From the NCBI GenBank assembly GCA_964430505.1, contig CAYSGH010000010.1, positions 17,136-81,135 of the forward strand: a stretch of 64,000 bases of DNA. The letters are read 5' to 3'. Of the stretch, positions 8,119 through 16,054 are shown piece after piece. The notes below the pieces were generated by a model. That model did no database searches. It was not told the DNA's origin and worked only from the letters and a program-made list of their open reading frames with translations. The stretch's first letter is position 1, and every line of letters starts with the position of its first letter. The translations under genes were made by a program, and so were the position numbers. The DNA comes from UBA6176 sp032119375 (GTDB taxonomy: Bacteria > Verrucomicrobiota > Verrucomicrobiia > Limisphaerales > UBA9464).

Positions 8119-9879
8119 CTAGCGCTTCGTCGGGTAGGCCGGCCACCACTTGCCCAGCTCCTCCGGCGTCTCCGGAACCTTCAGCGGGCGCACCACGCGG
8201 AACCCCAGGAACTGCGCGTCCGTCAGGTACCACTTGGACTTGGGCAACTGCGGGTCGCGCATCTTCCACGCCGCCTCCGAGGCCTTGCGCGCGGACGAGC
8301 GGAGCAGTTCCGGGTCGTCGTCCCAGGAACCGCCCCGGGCCACGTTGGGATACTCGGTGTCGATGGCCACGTAGGCCCGGTCGCCCACCTTGGAGTAATC
8401 GTCCACGTACCCGTCCATGACCCATTCGGCCACGTTGCCCAGGATGTCGTGAAGGCCCCATGGGTTCGGCTTCTTCGTGCCCACCTTCCGGTACTTGCCA
8501 TCCGCGTTGGCGAAGTACCACGCGTACTCGTCCAGCTTCGACTCGTCGTCGCCGAAGAAGTACCGCGTGGTCGTGCCTGCGCGGGCCGCGTATTCCCACT
8601 CCGCCTCGGTCGCAAGCCGGTAGAAGTGACCCGTCTTGGCCGACAACCAACGGCAGTACCGCGTTGCGGCGTAATGCGTCATGGAGATGGCCGGGAAACC
8701 GTCCTTGCCCATGCCAAAGCTCATCTCGACGTACGGCGTCGTGGGACGGCTCACCGCATCCGCCTCCTTGCCCGTGTACAGGTTCTGGCCGGGCTTGGCC
8801 GCCGTGGGCAAGAGGTCCGGGAAGTTCATCAGCAACTCCCGGTCCACGCGCTCGGTCGGGACGTTGGTCCCCTTCTCGATGCTCGGGAACTGGAACACCT
8901 CGTACTCGTTCCACGTCACCTCCGTCTTGCCCATCCAGAACGGCTCGATCTTCAGCTTCCGCTGCGGGCCCTCGTCCGCCTTGCGTCCCTTCTCCCCGGC
9001 CGGGCTGCCCATCGTGAACTCGCCCGCCGGGATCGCCAGCATCTCGAAGGTGATGTCCGTGCCCGGCACCTTGCCGGTGTAGGCCGTCATGTCGGACGCG
9101 GCCTTCTCCTTGCTGGTCGCCACGATCTTCGCATGGATCGCCTGCAGCATCGCCGCGTCGTCCCGCGCCAGCAGGCTCGTGGGCTCCTTCTGTGTCAGCA
9201 CCAACCCGTCCGGCCAAACCGCCCCCTGGTCGATCCAGTTGCGGATCACGTCGCACTTCTCCTTCGACAACGGCCCGCCCTTCGCCTTCGGGGGCATCAG
9301 GTCCTCGTCGTCGGCCGGCAACACCATCGTTGTGTACACCTTCGACTTCTCGGCATCCCCCACCACGATGGCGTCGCTCTTGAAGAACTCGGACTTCACG
9401 TCCATGCGCAGCTTGCCCTTCGCGTGGCCCTCCTTGTGGCACTGCACGCAATGCACCTCGATGATCGGCGCCACGTGCTTCACGAAGTCCACCTTCTCCT
9501 TCTGCGAAAGCTTGATCTCCTCCGGCCACTTCGCCCCCTGCTCAATCCACGCCTTCAACGTGTCCTGCTCCGCCTTCGTCAGCTTGTCGCCTTTCGGCGG
9601 CATGACGTCGTCATGGTCCGGCGGCAAGGTGGTCGTCGTGTACAACGGACTCTTCGCCGGGTCGCCGGGAACGATGGACGGCCCGTCCTCGCCGCCCTTC
9701 AACGCCCCCGCCAGCGTCACCAGGTTCAGCCCGCCCTTCGGCTTCTCGTCCCCATGGCATTTCAGGCAGTACACCTCCAGGATGGGGCGCACCTGGCGCT
9801 TGAAGTCCACGGGGTCGGCGGCGGTCACGGCCACCTGGCCGATCAACAATGCGGTGGAAAGGAAGGCAACTCGGTTCAT
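8119..9879 (-). CDS. Exported SUMF1/FGE-fold protein with two N-terminal cytochrome-c-like modules
   Basis: A 586-residue protein starting with a Sec signal (MNRVAFLSTALLIGQVAVTA). Two planctomycete-type cytochrome modules follow. The first has C38-x-x-C41-H42 and a VMPPKG distal Met segment. The second has C144-x-x-C147-H148 and LMPPKAKGG. From about residue 260 there is a formylglycine-generating-enzyme (SUMF1) fold: MLAIPAGEFTMGS, EVTWNEYEVF, LATEAEWEYAARAG, NPWGLHDILGNVAEWV, ARGGSW and LGFRVVRP. The two catalytic cysteines of true FGE, which normally follow the RGGS segment, are absent, so this is likely a non-catalytic or differently acting relative. The downstream four-helix gene is on the same strand. 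Confidence 0.88.
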   Translation of the reverse strand: MNRVAFLSTALLIGQVAVTAADPVDFKRQVRPILEVYCLKCHGDEKPKGGLNLVTLAGALKGGEDGPSIVPGDPAKSPLYTTTTLPPDHDDVMPPKGDKLTKAEQDTLKAWIEQGAKWPEEIKLSQKEKVDFVKHVAPIIEVHCVQCHKEGHAKGKLRMDVKSEFFKSDAIVVGDAEKSKVYTTMVLPADDEDLMPPKAKGGPLSKEKCDVIRNWIDQGAVWPDGLVLTQKEPTSLLARDDAAMLQAIHAKIVATSKEKAASDMTAYTGKVPGTDITFEMLAIPAGEFTMGSPAGEKGRKADEGPQRKLKIEPFWMGKTEVTWNEYEVFQFPSIEKGTNVPTERVDRELLMNFPDLLPTAAKPGQNLYTGKEADAVSRPTTPYVEMSFGMGKDGFPAISMTHYAATRYCRWLSAKTGHFYRLATEAEWEYAARAGTTTRYFFGDDESKLDEYAWYFANADGKYRKVGTKKPNPWGLHDILGNVAEWVMDGYVDDYSKVGDRAYVAIDTEYPNVARGGSWDDDPELLRSSARKASEAAWKMRDPQLPKSKWYLTDAQFLGFRVVRPLKVPETPEELGKWWPAYPTKR

Positions 9880-10005
9880 GCAACGCGGGCCGCAGCCTAC
9901 ACCGGTCGTTCGCCCCGGTGTCAAACAAGCCCTCCGCTCCGACGGCCCCGGATTCGGCAACATTCGATTGGCGACGCCCGCATCCGCCCCGCGACCCTCC
10001 CGCCC

Positions 10006-10695
10006 ATGAGCGCCGCGCCTCCGTTGTCCGCCACCTACTACCTCGACGTCCTCTCCTCCTGGTGTCACTGGGCTGAGCCCGCTTGGGTCGCCCTCCAACA
10101 ACGGCACCGAGACGAGGTCGCGTTCGAGTGGAGAATCGCCCTCATGGACCCGTCCGGCATCGCCACCAGCCGCGAGCATTGCGACGCGTTCTATCGCCGG
10201 TCCGGCATCATCACCCGAGCCACCCATCGCCTCTCCAGCGGATGGCTTGAGGACGGGGTCCGCGATTATTCCGCCCCCAACCTCGTCGCCGAGGCCGCAC
10301 GGGACCTGGAAGCCGGGGACGATCGCGCCCGCCTCGCCCTCGCCCATGCCGCCTTGGTCGAGGGTCGTCCATTGTCCCGCATCCCCGACGCCGCGCGCGT
10401 TGCCGCAGCCGCGACGGGCCTCGACCCCGACCTCCTCGCCGTCCACGCCGACACCGAGGGCGTTCGTCGCCGCATCCGGGAGACGACCGATGAGTTCCTT
10501 CAACTGGGCGCGACGCAACGCCCCGCGTTCGTCCTCGAAAACGACATCGGGGACCGCGCCGTCCTGTCCGGGTTCCACCGGCCCGAGCCCTTGTTCGCGG
10601 CCGTCGAGGCCCTTCTGGCCGACAGCCTTGCCTTCGCAAGCTGGCAGGCGCAGTTCGGGGACATGCCGGTTACGGGGCCGAAGCGCCGCCAATGA
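10006..10695 (+). CDS. DsbA-family thioredoxin-fold oxidoreductase
   Basis: A 229-residue cytoplasmic-type protein without a signal peptide, of the DsbA/FrnE/2-hydroxychromene-2-carboxylate isomerase-like group. The start YYLDVLSSWCHWAEP places the first active-site cysteine at about residue 19, but the motif is C-H-W-A, so the second cysteine is lost. A helical insertion follows, and the cis-proline loop is ATQRPAFVLEN near residue 174. A single-cysteine site suggests a glutathione-linked or isomerase-type role rather than disulfide formation (inference). The gene overlaps the end of the convergent adaptor gene by 26 bases. The 126-base gap upstream is a divergent promoter region with the cytochrome-SUMF1 gene. 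Confidence 0.8.
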   Translation: MSAAPPLSATYYLDVLSSWCHWAEPAWVALQQRHRDEVAFEWRIALMDPSGIATSREHCDAFYRRSGIITRATHRLSSGWLEDGVRDYSAPNLVAEAARDLEAGDDRARLALAHAALVEGRPLSRIPDAARVAAAATGLDPDLLAVHADTEGVRRRIRETTDEFLQLGATQRPAFVLENDIGDRAVLSGFHRPEPLFAAVEALLADSLAFASWQAQFGDMPVTGPKRRQ

Positions 10696-11686
10696 AGTCC
10701 ACGTCCGCGCTCAGCTCCGGCGTCAGATAACGGTCGGGGGCCTTCACCTTCACCTTCACCTGCAGCGTCCCCTTCTGTCGGCTCGCCTCCGGGGCAATCT
10801 CGGCCACCGTCGCCTCATAGCGCCGATCCCGGTACGCCTGCGGCGTCACCACGCAACGCTGCCCCAGTCTCACCTTCGCAAGGTCTGACTCCCCAAGGTC
10901 CACCTCCACCTGCAAGTCCCCCAGGTCCGCCACTGCCAGCAGGGACGTCGAAGGGCCGCGCCCGCTGCCGAACGACTGCGGCGTCACCAACTCGTCCGCG
11001 TCCACCATCCGCTCCAGCACCACGCCGGTGACCGGGGATCGGATCGTGCACCATTCCAGCCACGTCTCGAGGAGCCTCCGTGCCCCCTCCACCTGCCGCA
11101 GCGTGGCCTCGGCCGACGCCAGTGCCAGGCCGGCGTCATCCAGCACCTTCTGCATCTCCACCTGCCCGCGAACGAGGTCCGTCGCGCGGCGCACGTCCAT
11201 GCGCGCCTTGTCCACCGCGACCCTCGCCACCGCCACCTGTCCGTCGTTCTCCGCCATGCGCGCGCGGTACTCCGAGTCGTCCAGCCGCACCACCACCTGG
11301 CCGTTGGTCACCGAGTCCCCTTTGCGCACGCCGATCCACTTCACCACCCCCATGAAGCGCGGGCTCAGCTCAATGCGCTCGCGGGCCACGATGTAGCCCT
11401 GCGCCGTCAACGCCGATCCTTCCACGCGCCCGGCCGACGCCGACGCCGTGGCGGGCGCGGACGAAGAAGCCGTTGCCGGCCCCGCTGCGGCATTGGTCCC
11501 CGACTTCATCTGGAGGTCCTTCGACGAGGTGTGCGTGCGCTGGTTGTCGCCCGGGCGTGGCACGGCCAGCCACGCGACCACCGCCACCACCACGACCACT
11601 GCGCCGACGATCCAGCCCAGGGGGCCACCGCGGCGACGCTTGTCGTGGGACGCAATCCGAAGTCTCTCGAGGGGGTCCTGGCTCAT
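10670..11686 (-). CDS. Periplasmic adaptor (HlyD/RND-type) of an ABC exporter
   Basis: A 338-residue membrane-fusion protein. A short cytoplasmic N terminus precedes one membrane helix (about 24-42). A Ser/Ala-rich linker follows, then a barrel/lipoyl half (GYIVARERIELSPRFMGVVK, KGDSVTNGQVVVRLDD), a helical hairpin (about 150-210), the second lipoyl half (IRSPVTGVVLERMVD) and a beta-barrel domain. It should link the MacB-type permeases to an outer-membrane channel, which is not encoded here. The ATG at 11686 overlaps the stop codon of the upstream permease (ATGA). The 3' end overlaps the DsbA-like gene on the other strand. Confidence 0.88.
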   Translation of the reverse strand: MSQDPLERLRIASHDKRRRGGPLGWIVGAVVVVVAVVAWLAVPRPGDNQRTHTSSKDLQMKSGTNAAAGPATASSSAPATASASAGRVEGSALTAQGYIVARERIELSPRFMGVVKWIGVRKGDSVTNGQVVVRLDDSEYRARMAENDGQVAVARVAVDKARMDVRRATDLVRGQVEMQKVLDDAGLALASAEATLRQVEGARRLLETWLEWCTIRSPVTGVVLERMVDADELVTPQSFGSGRGPSTSLLAVADLGDLQVEVDLGESDLAKVRLGQRCVVTPQAYRDRRYEATVAEIAPEASRQKGTLQVKVKVKAPDRYLTPELSADVDFIGGASAP

Positions 11687-12936
11687 GCGCTCTTCAAGGC
11701 TGAAATCACCGGGGTCCGCGCGGCACGCAAGGCCGGCAACAGGCTGCCAGCCAGACCGATGAACACCGCAAACGCAAGCCCCAGGCCCATCAGGTCCGGC
11801 GTCACGCGAAACTGGAACACCGTCTCCGCGAAGGACTGGAAGTCGAGCGTGCCCGTCGTCAGCCCGTCGGTCAGGCGCGCCAGCGCGCACCCCGCCATCC
11901 CGCCCGCCGCCGCAAGGAACGCCCCCTCCACCATGAAGCACGCCACCACCGCCCGGCGCGAATAGCCGAGCACCCGCAGCGTCCCGATCTCGCGCGTGCG
12001 CGCCGCCACGCTCGCATACATCGTGTTCATCGCGGCAAACACCGCCCCCACCGACATCGCCACCCCCAGCACCGCCGCGATGTACTTGATCGGCTTCGCC
12101 GTCATCGTCTGCTTCGAGTAGTAGTCCACCTCGCCCTCCGCCCGGAGCGAGAACCGCCGGTCTCCCTCGATCCGCGCCACCAAGGCCCGAGCCTGCTCCG
12201 GGCCCGCCGGGCGCAGCAGCAGGCTCGAATACTGTTCCCGGTCAAACACCGTGCGCGCCTCGTCCGCGTCCATCCACGCCTCCGAGTCAAACGCGCTCCC
12301 GCCCGCCTCGAAGTGTCCCACCACGCGCAGCCGCGCACGGCCTGCCTTCACCTCGCCCCCAATTCCAAAGTCCCGGAACCGGCGCGCCAACGACCGCGCC
12401 ACCACGATCTCGCGGCGCCCGGGCTCGAACCATCGCCCTTCCACCAGCCGCACCTGCGGGCGCAGCTCCACCCCCGAGGCCGTCACCCCGCGCAACAACG
12501 TGTTGGCCTCGCCCGGCCCCTGCGCCCGCGCCGCCGAGATCACCGCCACCACCTCCGCCGAGATCACCGGGCGCCCCGCCGTGTTCCGCGCGATCCCCTC
12601 GAACGCCTCGATCGTGCGGAACTGCTCGCGCGTCACCAGGCTCCCGCTCTCGGCCTGCGACCCCTTGCGCACCACCAGCAGGTTGTCCGGGTCGCCCGTG
12701 CTCGCCGAGCTCGCCTCGATCCCGCGCGCCATCGCCCGCAAGGCCACGAAAACCGCCACCACGGCCGCAATCCCCAGCACGGTCGCCACCGACGACCGCC
12801 ACCGCACCACCACGTTGCGCAGGTTGTACTGGATGGGCAGCCCCGCCAGCCGCGCAAGGCCTGCCACCAGCGCAAACGCGGCCGCCACCCCGGCGATCAA
12901 CCCCAACCAACCCCATGCCTCGCCCGTGGTCCCCAT
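11683..12936 (-). CDS. ABC transporter permease, MacB/FtsX type (second permease)
   Basis: A 417-residue inner-membrane protein with four hydrophobic helices: one near residues 10-32, one near 47-66 before a large periplasmic domain, and three in the C-terminal FtsX block (YIAAVLGVAMSVGAVFAAMN, VVACFMVEGAFLAAAGGMAG, MGLGLAFAVFIGLAGSLLPA). REIGTLRVLGYSRR is the conserved coupling-helix region contacting the ATPase. ARRFRDFGIGGEV sits in the MacB-like periplasmic domain. It lies 9 bases downstream of the first permease and overlaps the adaptor start. Confidence 0.88.
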   Translation of the reverse strand: MGTTGEAWGWLGLIAGVAAAFALVAGLARLAGLPIQYNLRNVVVRWRSSVATVLGIAAVVAVFVALRAMARGIEASSASTGDPDNLLVVRKGSQAESGSLVTREQFRTIEAFEGIARNTAGRPVISAEVVAVISAARAQGPGEANTLLRGVTASGVELRPQVRLVEGRWFEPGRREIVVARSLARRFRDFGIGGEVKAGRARLRVVGHFEAGGSAFDSEAWMDADEARTVFDREQYSSLLLRPAGPEQARALVARIEGDRRFSLRAEGEVDYYSKQTMTAKPIKYIAAVLGVAMSVGAVFAAMNTMYASVAARTREIGTLRVLGYSRRAVVACFMVEGAFLAAAGGMAGCALARLTDGLTTGTLDFQSFAETVFQFRVTPDLMGLGLAFAVFIGLAGSLLPALRAARTPVISALKSA

Positions 12937-12945
12937 GCGCGCCCC

Positions 12946-14091
12946 TCAATCCAGCGTCTTCAACCCCGACACCACGCTCATCCGTCCCACCGAGATCGCT
13001 GGTCCCAGCGACGCCACCACTCCCAGCACCGCCGCCACCAGCCCCGCCGTGGCCATGATCCGCGGCGTCACCTCGAACACGATGAAGATCCCGCCCGTGA
13101 GCTTCTGGATGTCCAGCAACGTCCACGCCGCCCACGCGCCCCCAATCCCCAGCGCGCCGCCCAGCACCGACAACCCAAACCCCTCCGCGAGGATGAACCC
13201 CAGCAGGTCCCGGCGCTTGTACCCCAGCGCCTTCAACACCGCCATCTCCCGGAACCGCTCCCGGATCGCCATGCTCATCGTGCTCGCCGACACCAACGCC
13301 AGCGTGAACACGATCACCCCGTTCACCGTGCGTATGAGCGCCGCCACGTTCCCCAGCATCCCCACGAACCCCATCTGGAACGCCCGCTCGCTCTCCGCCC
13401 GAACCTCCGCCGCCGTGTTGGCAAACCGCCCGTCGATCGCCGCGATCACCCCGGGCACCTTCTCCGCCGACTCCACCCGCAGGTACCACGTCCCCACCGT
13501 CCCAAGATCGCCCGTCAGCTCGTCCAGCAGCTTGTGGTGAAAGAACACCCCCCGGTCGTCCACCGTCCCCTCGAACACCGCCGCGATCCGCAGGTCCAGG
13601 TCGCACGGGTAAAACGTCCCGCGAAACTTCATCCGGTCGCCCACCTTCAGCCCGTACCGCTTCATCGTGTCGCGCCCCACCATGCAGCCCGTCCGGTCCT
13701 TCACCCACGCGTCGTAGTCCCCCTCCGTGATGCGGCCCTCCACCAGCAACGACCGGAAGCGTACCGGCTCCACCGCGAACTGCGCGAAGCTCGTGAACTC
13801 CTCGTCGTTGTACTGCCCCCCGAAGTACGTGAACGGCGTCACCGCCACGATCCCCGGGATGCGCTCGATCTCCGCCAACTGCCGCGCCGGCAACGGCTGC
13901 ACCAACGACACCTTGTTGCGCGCAATGATCCGCAGCGACGCCCCCTCCGACTCCGGCGGCACCGTCAGCTCCCGCTGCAACGTCATCATGCTCGTCAGCA
14001 ACGCCGCGCTCACCGCCACGCTCGACACCGTCAGCAACGAACGCCGCGGGTTCCTCAGCGCGTTCTTCAGGATGAACGTCCACGTCGTCAC
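12946..14091 (-). CDS. ABC transporter permease, MacB/FtsX type (first permease)
   Basis: A 381-residue permease. The N-terminal TFILKNALRNPRRSLLTVSS leads into the first helix; a periplasmic domain of about 200 residues and three C-terminal helices follow, with REMAVLKALGYKRRDLLG as the coupling motif. The GTG at 14091 was chosen because it overlaps the ATPase stop codon (GTGA) and gives the usual short N terminus; longer versions would read through the ATPase gene. Two different permeases with one ATPase suggest a heterodimeric exporter. Confidence 0.88.
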   Translation of the reverse strand: MTTWTFILKNALRNPRRSLLTVSSVAVSAALLTSMMTLQRELTVPPESEGASLRIIARNKVSLVQPLPARQLAEIERIPGIVAVTPFTYFGGQYNDEEFTSFAQFAVEPVRFRSLLVEGRITEGDYDAWVKDRTGCMVGRDTMKRYGLKVGDRMKFRGTFYPCDLDLRIAAVFEGTVDDRGVFFHHKLLDELTGDLGTVGTWYLRVESAEKVPGVIAAIDGRFANTAAEVRAESERAFQMGFVGMLGNVAALIRTVNGVIVFTLALVSASTMSMAIRERFREMAVLKALGYKRRDLLGFILAEGFGLSVLGGALGIGGAWAAWTLLDIQKLTGGIFIVFEVTPRIMATAGLVAAVLGVVASLGPAISVGRMSVVSGLKTLD

Positions 14092-14819
14092 CGCACGATC
14101 TCCCCCTTCTCCAGGTGCAGGCTCCGCGTCCCGTATGCCGCCGCCTTCGGGTCGTGCGTCACCATGATCACCGTCTTCCCCGCCTCCCGCGCCAACGTCG
14201 CCAAAATCCCCAGCACGTCCGACGCCGACTTCGCGTCCAGGTTCCCCGTCGGCTCGTCCGCCACCACCAACACCGGGTCCGTCACCAGCGCCCGCGCAAT
14301 CGCCACCCGCTGCTGTTGCCCGCCGGACAACTGGTCCGGCCGGTGGTGCATCCGGTCCCCCAACCCCACCAGCTCCAGCGCCGCGCGCACCTGCTCCCGC
14401 CGCTGCGCCCGCCCCAGCCGCGTCAGCATCAGCGGCAGCTCCACGTTCTCCGCCGCCGTCAGCACCGGGATCAGGTTGAAGCTCTGGAACACGAACCCCA
14501 CGTACTGGTTCCGCCATTCCGCCAGGTCCGACTCGTCCAGGTTCCCCACGTTGATCCCCTGCACCTCCACCTCCCCGGACGTCGGCCGGTCAATCCCCGC
14601 CACGATGTGCAGCAACGTGGACTTCCCAGACCCCGACGGCCCCATCAACACCACGAACTCGCCGGGGTGGATGTCCACCGACACCGAGTTCAACGCCGTC
14701 ACGTCGATGTCCCCTTGCCGGTACACCTTCGACAGGGACCGCACCCGCACGATCGGAGCCCCGGTTGTCGCCGGTGGCGCCGCAGCCTTCGCAGCGGGCG
14801 TGGGTTCGGGCTCGTTCAC
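14088..14819 (-). CDS. ABC transporter ATP-binding protein, MacB/LolD type
   Basis: A 243-residue ATPase that powers the two FtsX-type permeases encoded just downstream. Walker A is GPSGSGKST (60-68), the Q-loop lies in FVFQSFNLIP, the signature is LSGGQQQR (164-171), Walker B is VLVVADEP (183-190) and the switch histidine is in MVTHD. The first 22 residues are an Ala/Pro-rich extension. The substrate cannot be told from sequence; MacB-type exporters handle lipoproteins, peptides or drugs. It begins 33 bases after gcvT and may share its transcript. Confidence 0.92.
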   Translation of the reverse strand: MNEPEPTPAAKAAAPPATTGAPIVRVRSLSKVYRQGDIDVTALNSVSVDIHPGEFVVLMGPSGSGKSTLLHIVAGIDRPTSGEVEVQGINVGNLDESDLAEWRNQYVGFVFQSFNLIPVLTAAENVELPLMLTRLGRAQRREQVRAALELVGLGDRMHHRPDQLSGGQQQRVAIARALVTDPVLVVADEPTGNLDAKSASDVLGILATLAREAGKTVIMVTHDPKAAAYGTRSLHLEKGEIVR

Positions 14820-14852
14820 GGCGCTGATGGGCTCGGGGTCCGGGTCGCGCCA

Positions 14853-15992
14853 CTACTTCTTGTACAACGGCTTCCGCGCCACCTCCGCCGGATGTCGCGT
14901 CCCCCGGATTTCCACCTCCAAGGCCGTCCCCGGCGTCGCCAATGCCTGCGGCACATAGGCCATCCCGATCCCCGCGCCGAGCGACGGGCTCTGCGTCCCG
15001 CTCACCACCACCCCCACCTTCTCGCCCCCGGCCCACACCGGGTAGCCCGGCCGCGGCGGGGCGGACCTGGCCGTCATCCGAAACGCAACGCACTTCTTGC
15101 TGACGCCCTCCGCCTTCTGCCGTGCCAGGACGGGGCGTCCCGAGAACTCCCCCTTGTCCAGGCTCACGAAGAACCCCAGCCCCGCCTCCATGGGCGTTGT
15201 CGCCTCGTCCAGCTCGTGCCCATAAAGCGGGTAGCACACCTCCGTCCGCAACGTGTCGCGCGCGCCCAGGCCGGCCGGAACCAACCCATGCGGGCGCCCC
15301 GCCTCCAGCAGCCTCGCCCAAACCGCCTCCACCGCCCCGGCGGGCACCACCACCTCGAAGCCGTCCTCGCCCGTGTAACCCGTCCGTGCCACCCACGCCT
15401 CCACGCCACCGAACGACCACCGCCCCAGCTCGTTCTTCTTCAGGTCCAACACCGACGCCACCGCCTTGCCGCCACCGGACGCGCCCGGGAACACCGACGC
15501 GATGAACGCCGCCACCGAGGGTCCCTGCACGGCCACGGCGGCCATGTCTCCGGATGCGTCCTCCACCTCCACGCCACCGCCGGGAAAGGCGGCGAGGCGC
15601 GACTGGAGCCATGCCACGTCCACGTCCGCCCGCGATGCGTTGATGATGAGCAGGTATTCCTCCGTGGCCGTCCGGTACACGTACAGGTCATCCACGACGC
15701 CGCCGTCCTCCCGGCACATCAACGTGTACTGCGCGTCGCCCACGCCGAGCTTCCGCACGTCGTTGGTGAGCGCCGAGTTCAGGAACGCCTCCGCCCTCGG
15801 GCCGCGCACCCACGCCTCGCCCATGTGGCAGATGTCAAAGAGGCCCGCCGCGCGCCGCACCGCATGGTGCTCGTCCACGATCGACGTGTACTGCACGGGC
15901 ATGTCCCAGCCGCCAAACTCGATCAACCGCGCGCCCAGTGCTCGGTGGGCGGAGTGAAGGGGTGTCTTCCGAAGCGTCGTTTCCGTTTCCAT
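14853..15992 (-). CDS. gcvT: Aminomethyltransferase (glycine cleavage T protein)
   Basis: A 379-residue cytoplasmic protein that passes the aminomethyl group from lipoylated H protein to tetrahydrofolate, releasing ammonia. The N-terminal sequence KTPLHSAHRALGARLIEFGGWDMPVQY (seen as PLHSAHRALG and FGGWDMPVQY), LFDICHMGEAWVRGP, LTNDVRKLGVGDAQYTLMC and YTGEDGFEVVVPA are canonical GcvT segments. The length is normal. The H and P proteins are not in the window. An exporter operon follows at 33 bases, and a DUF1501 gene ends 62 bases upstream. Confidence 0.93.
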   Translation of the reverse strand: METETTLRKTPLHSAHRALGARLIEFGGWDMPVQYTSIVDEHHAVRRAAGLFDICHMGEAWVRGPRAEAFLNSALTNDVRKLGVGDAQYTLMCREDGGVVDDLYVYRTATEEYLLIINASRADVDVAWLQSRLAAFPGGGVEVEDASGDMAAVAVQGPSVAAFIASVFPGASGGGKAVASVLDLKKNELGRWSFGGVEAWVARTGYTGEDGFEVVVPAGAVEAVWARLLEAGRPHGLVPAGLGARDTLRTEVCYPLYGHELDEATTPMEAGLGFFVSLDKGEFSGRPVLARQKAEGVSKKCVAFRMTARSAPPRPGYPVWAGGEKVGVVVSGTQSPSLGAGIGMAYVPQALATPGTALEVEIRGTRHPAEVARKPLYKK

Positions 15993-16054
15993 CTGCGCCG
16001 CAGCCTGCCCCGGATGCCCCCAGGCCGCGACCCGATTCTCTCATTGTCCGCCGC

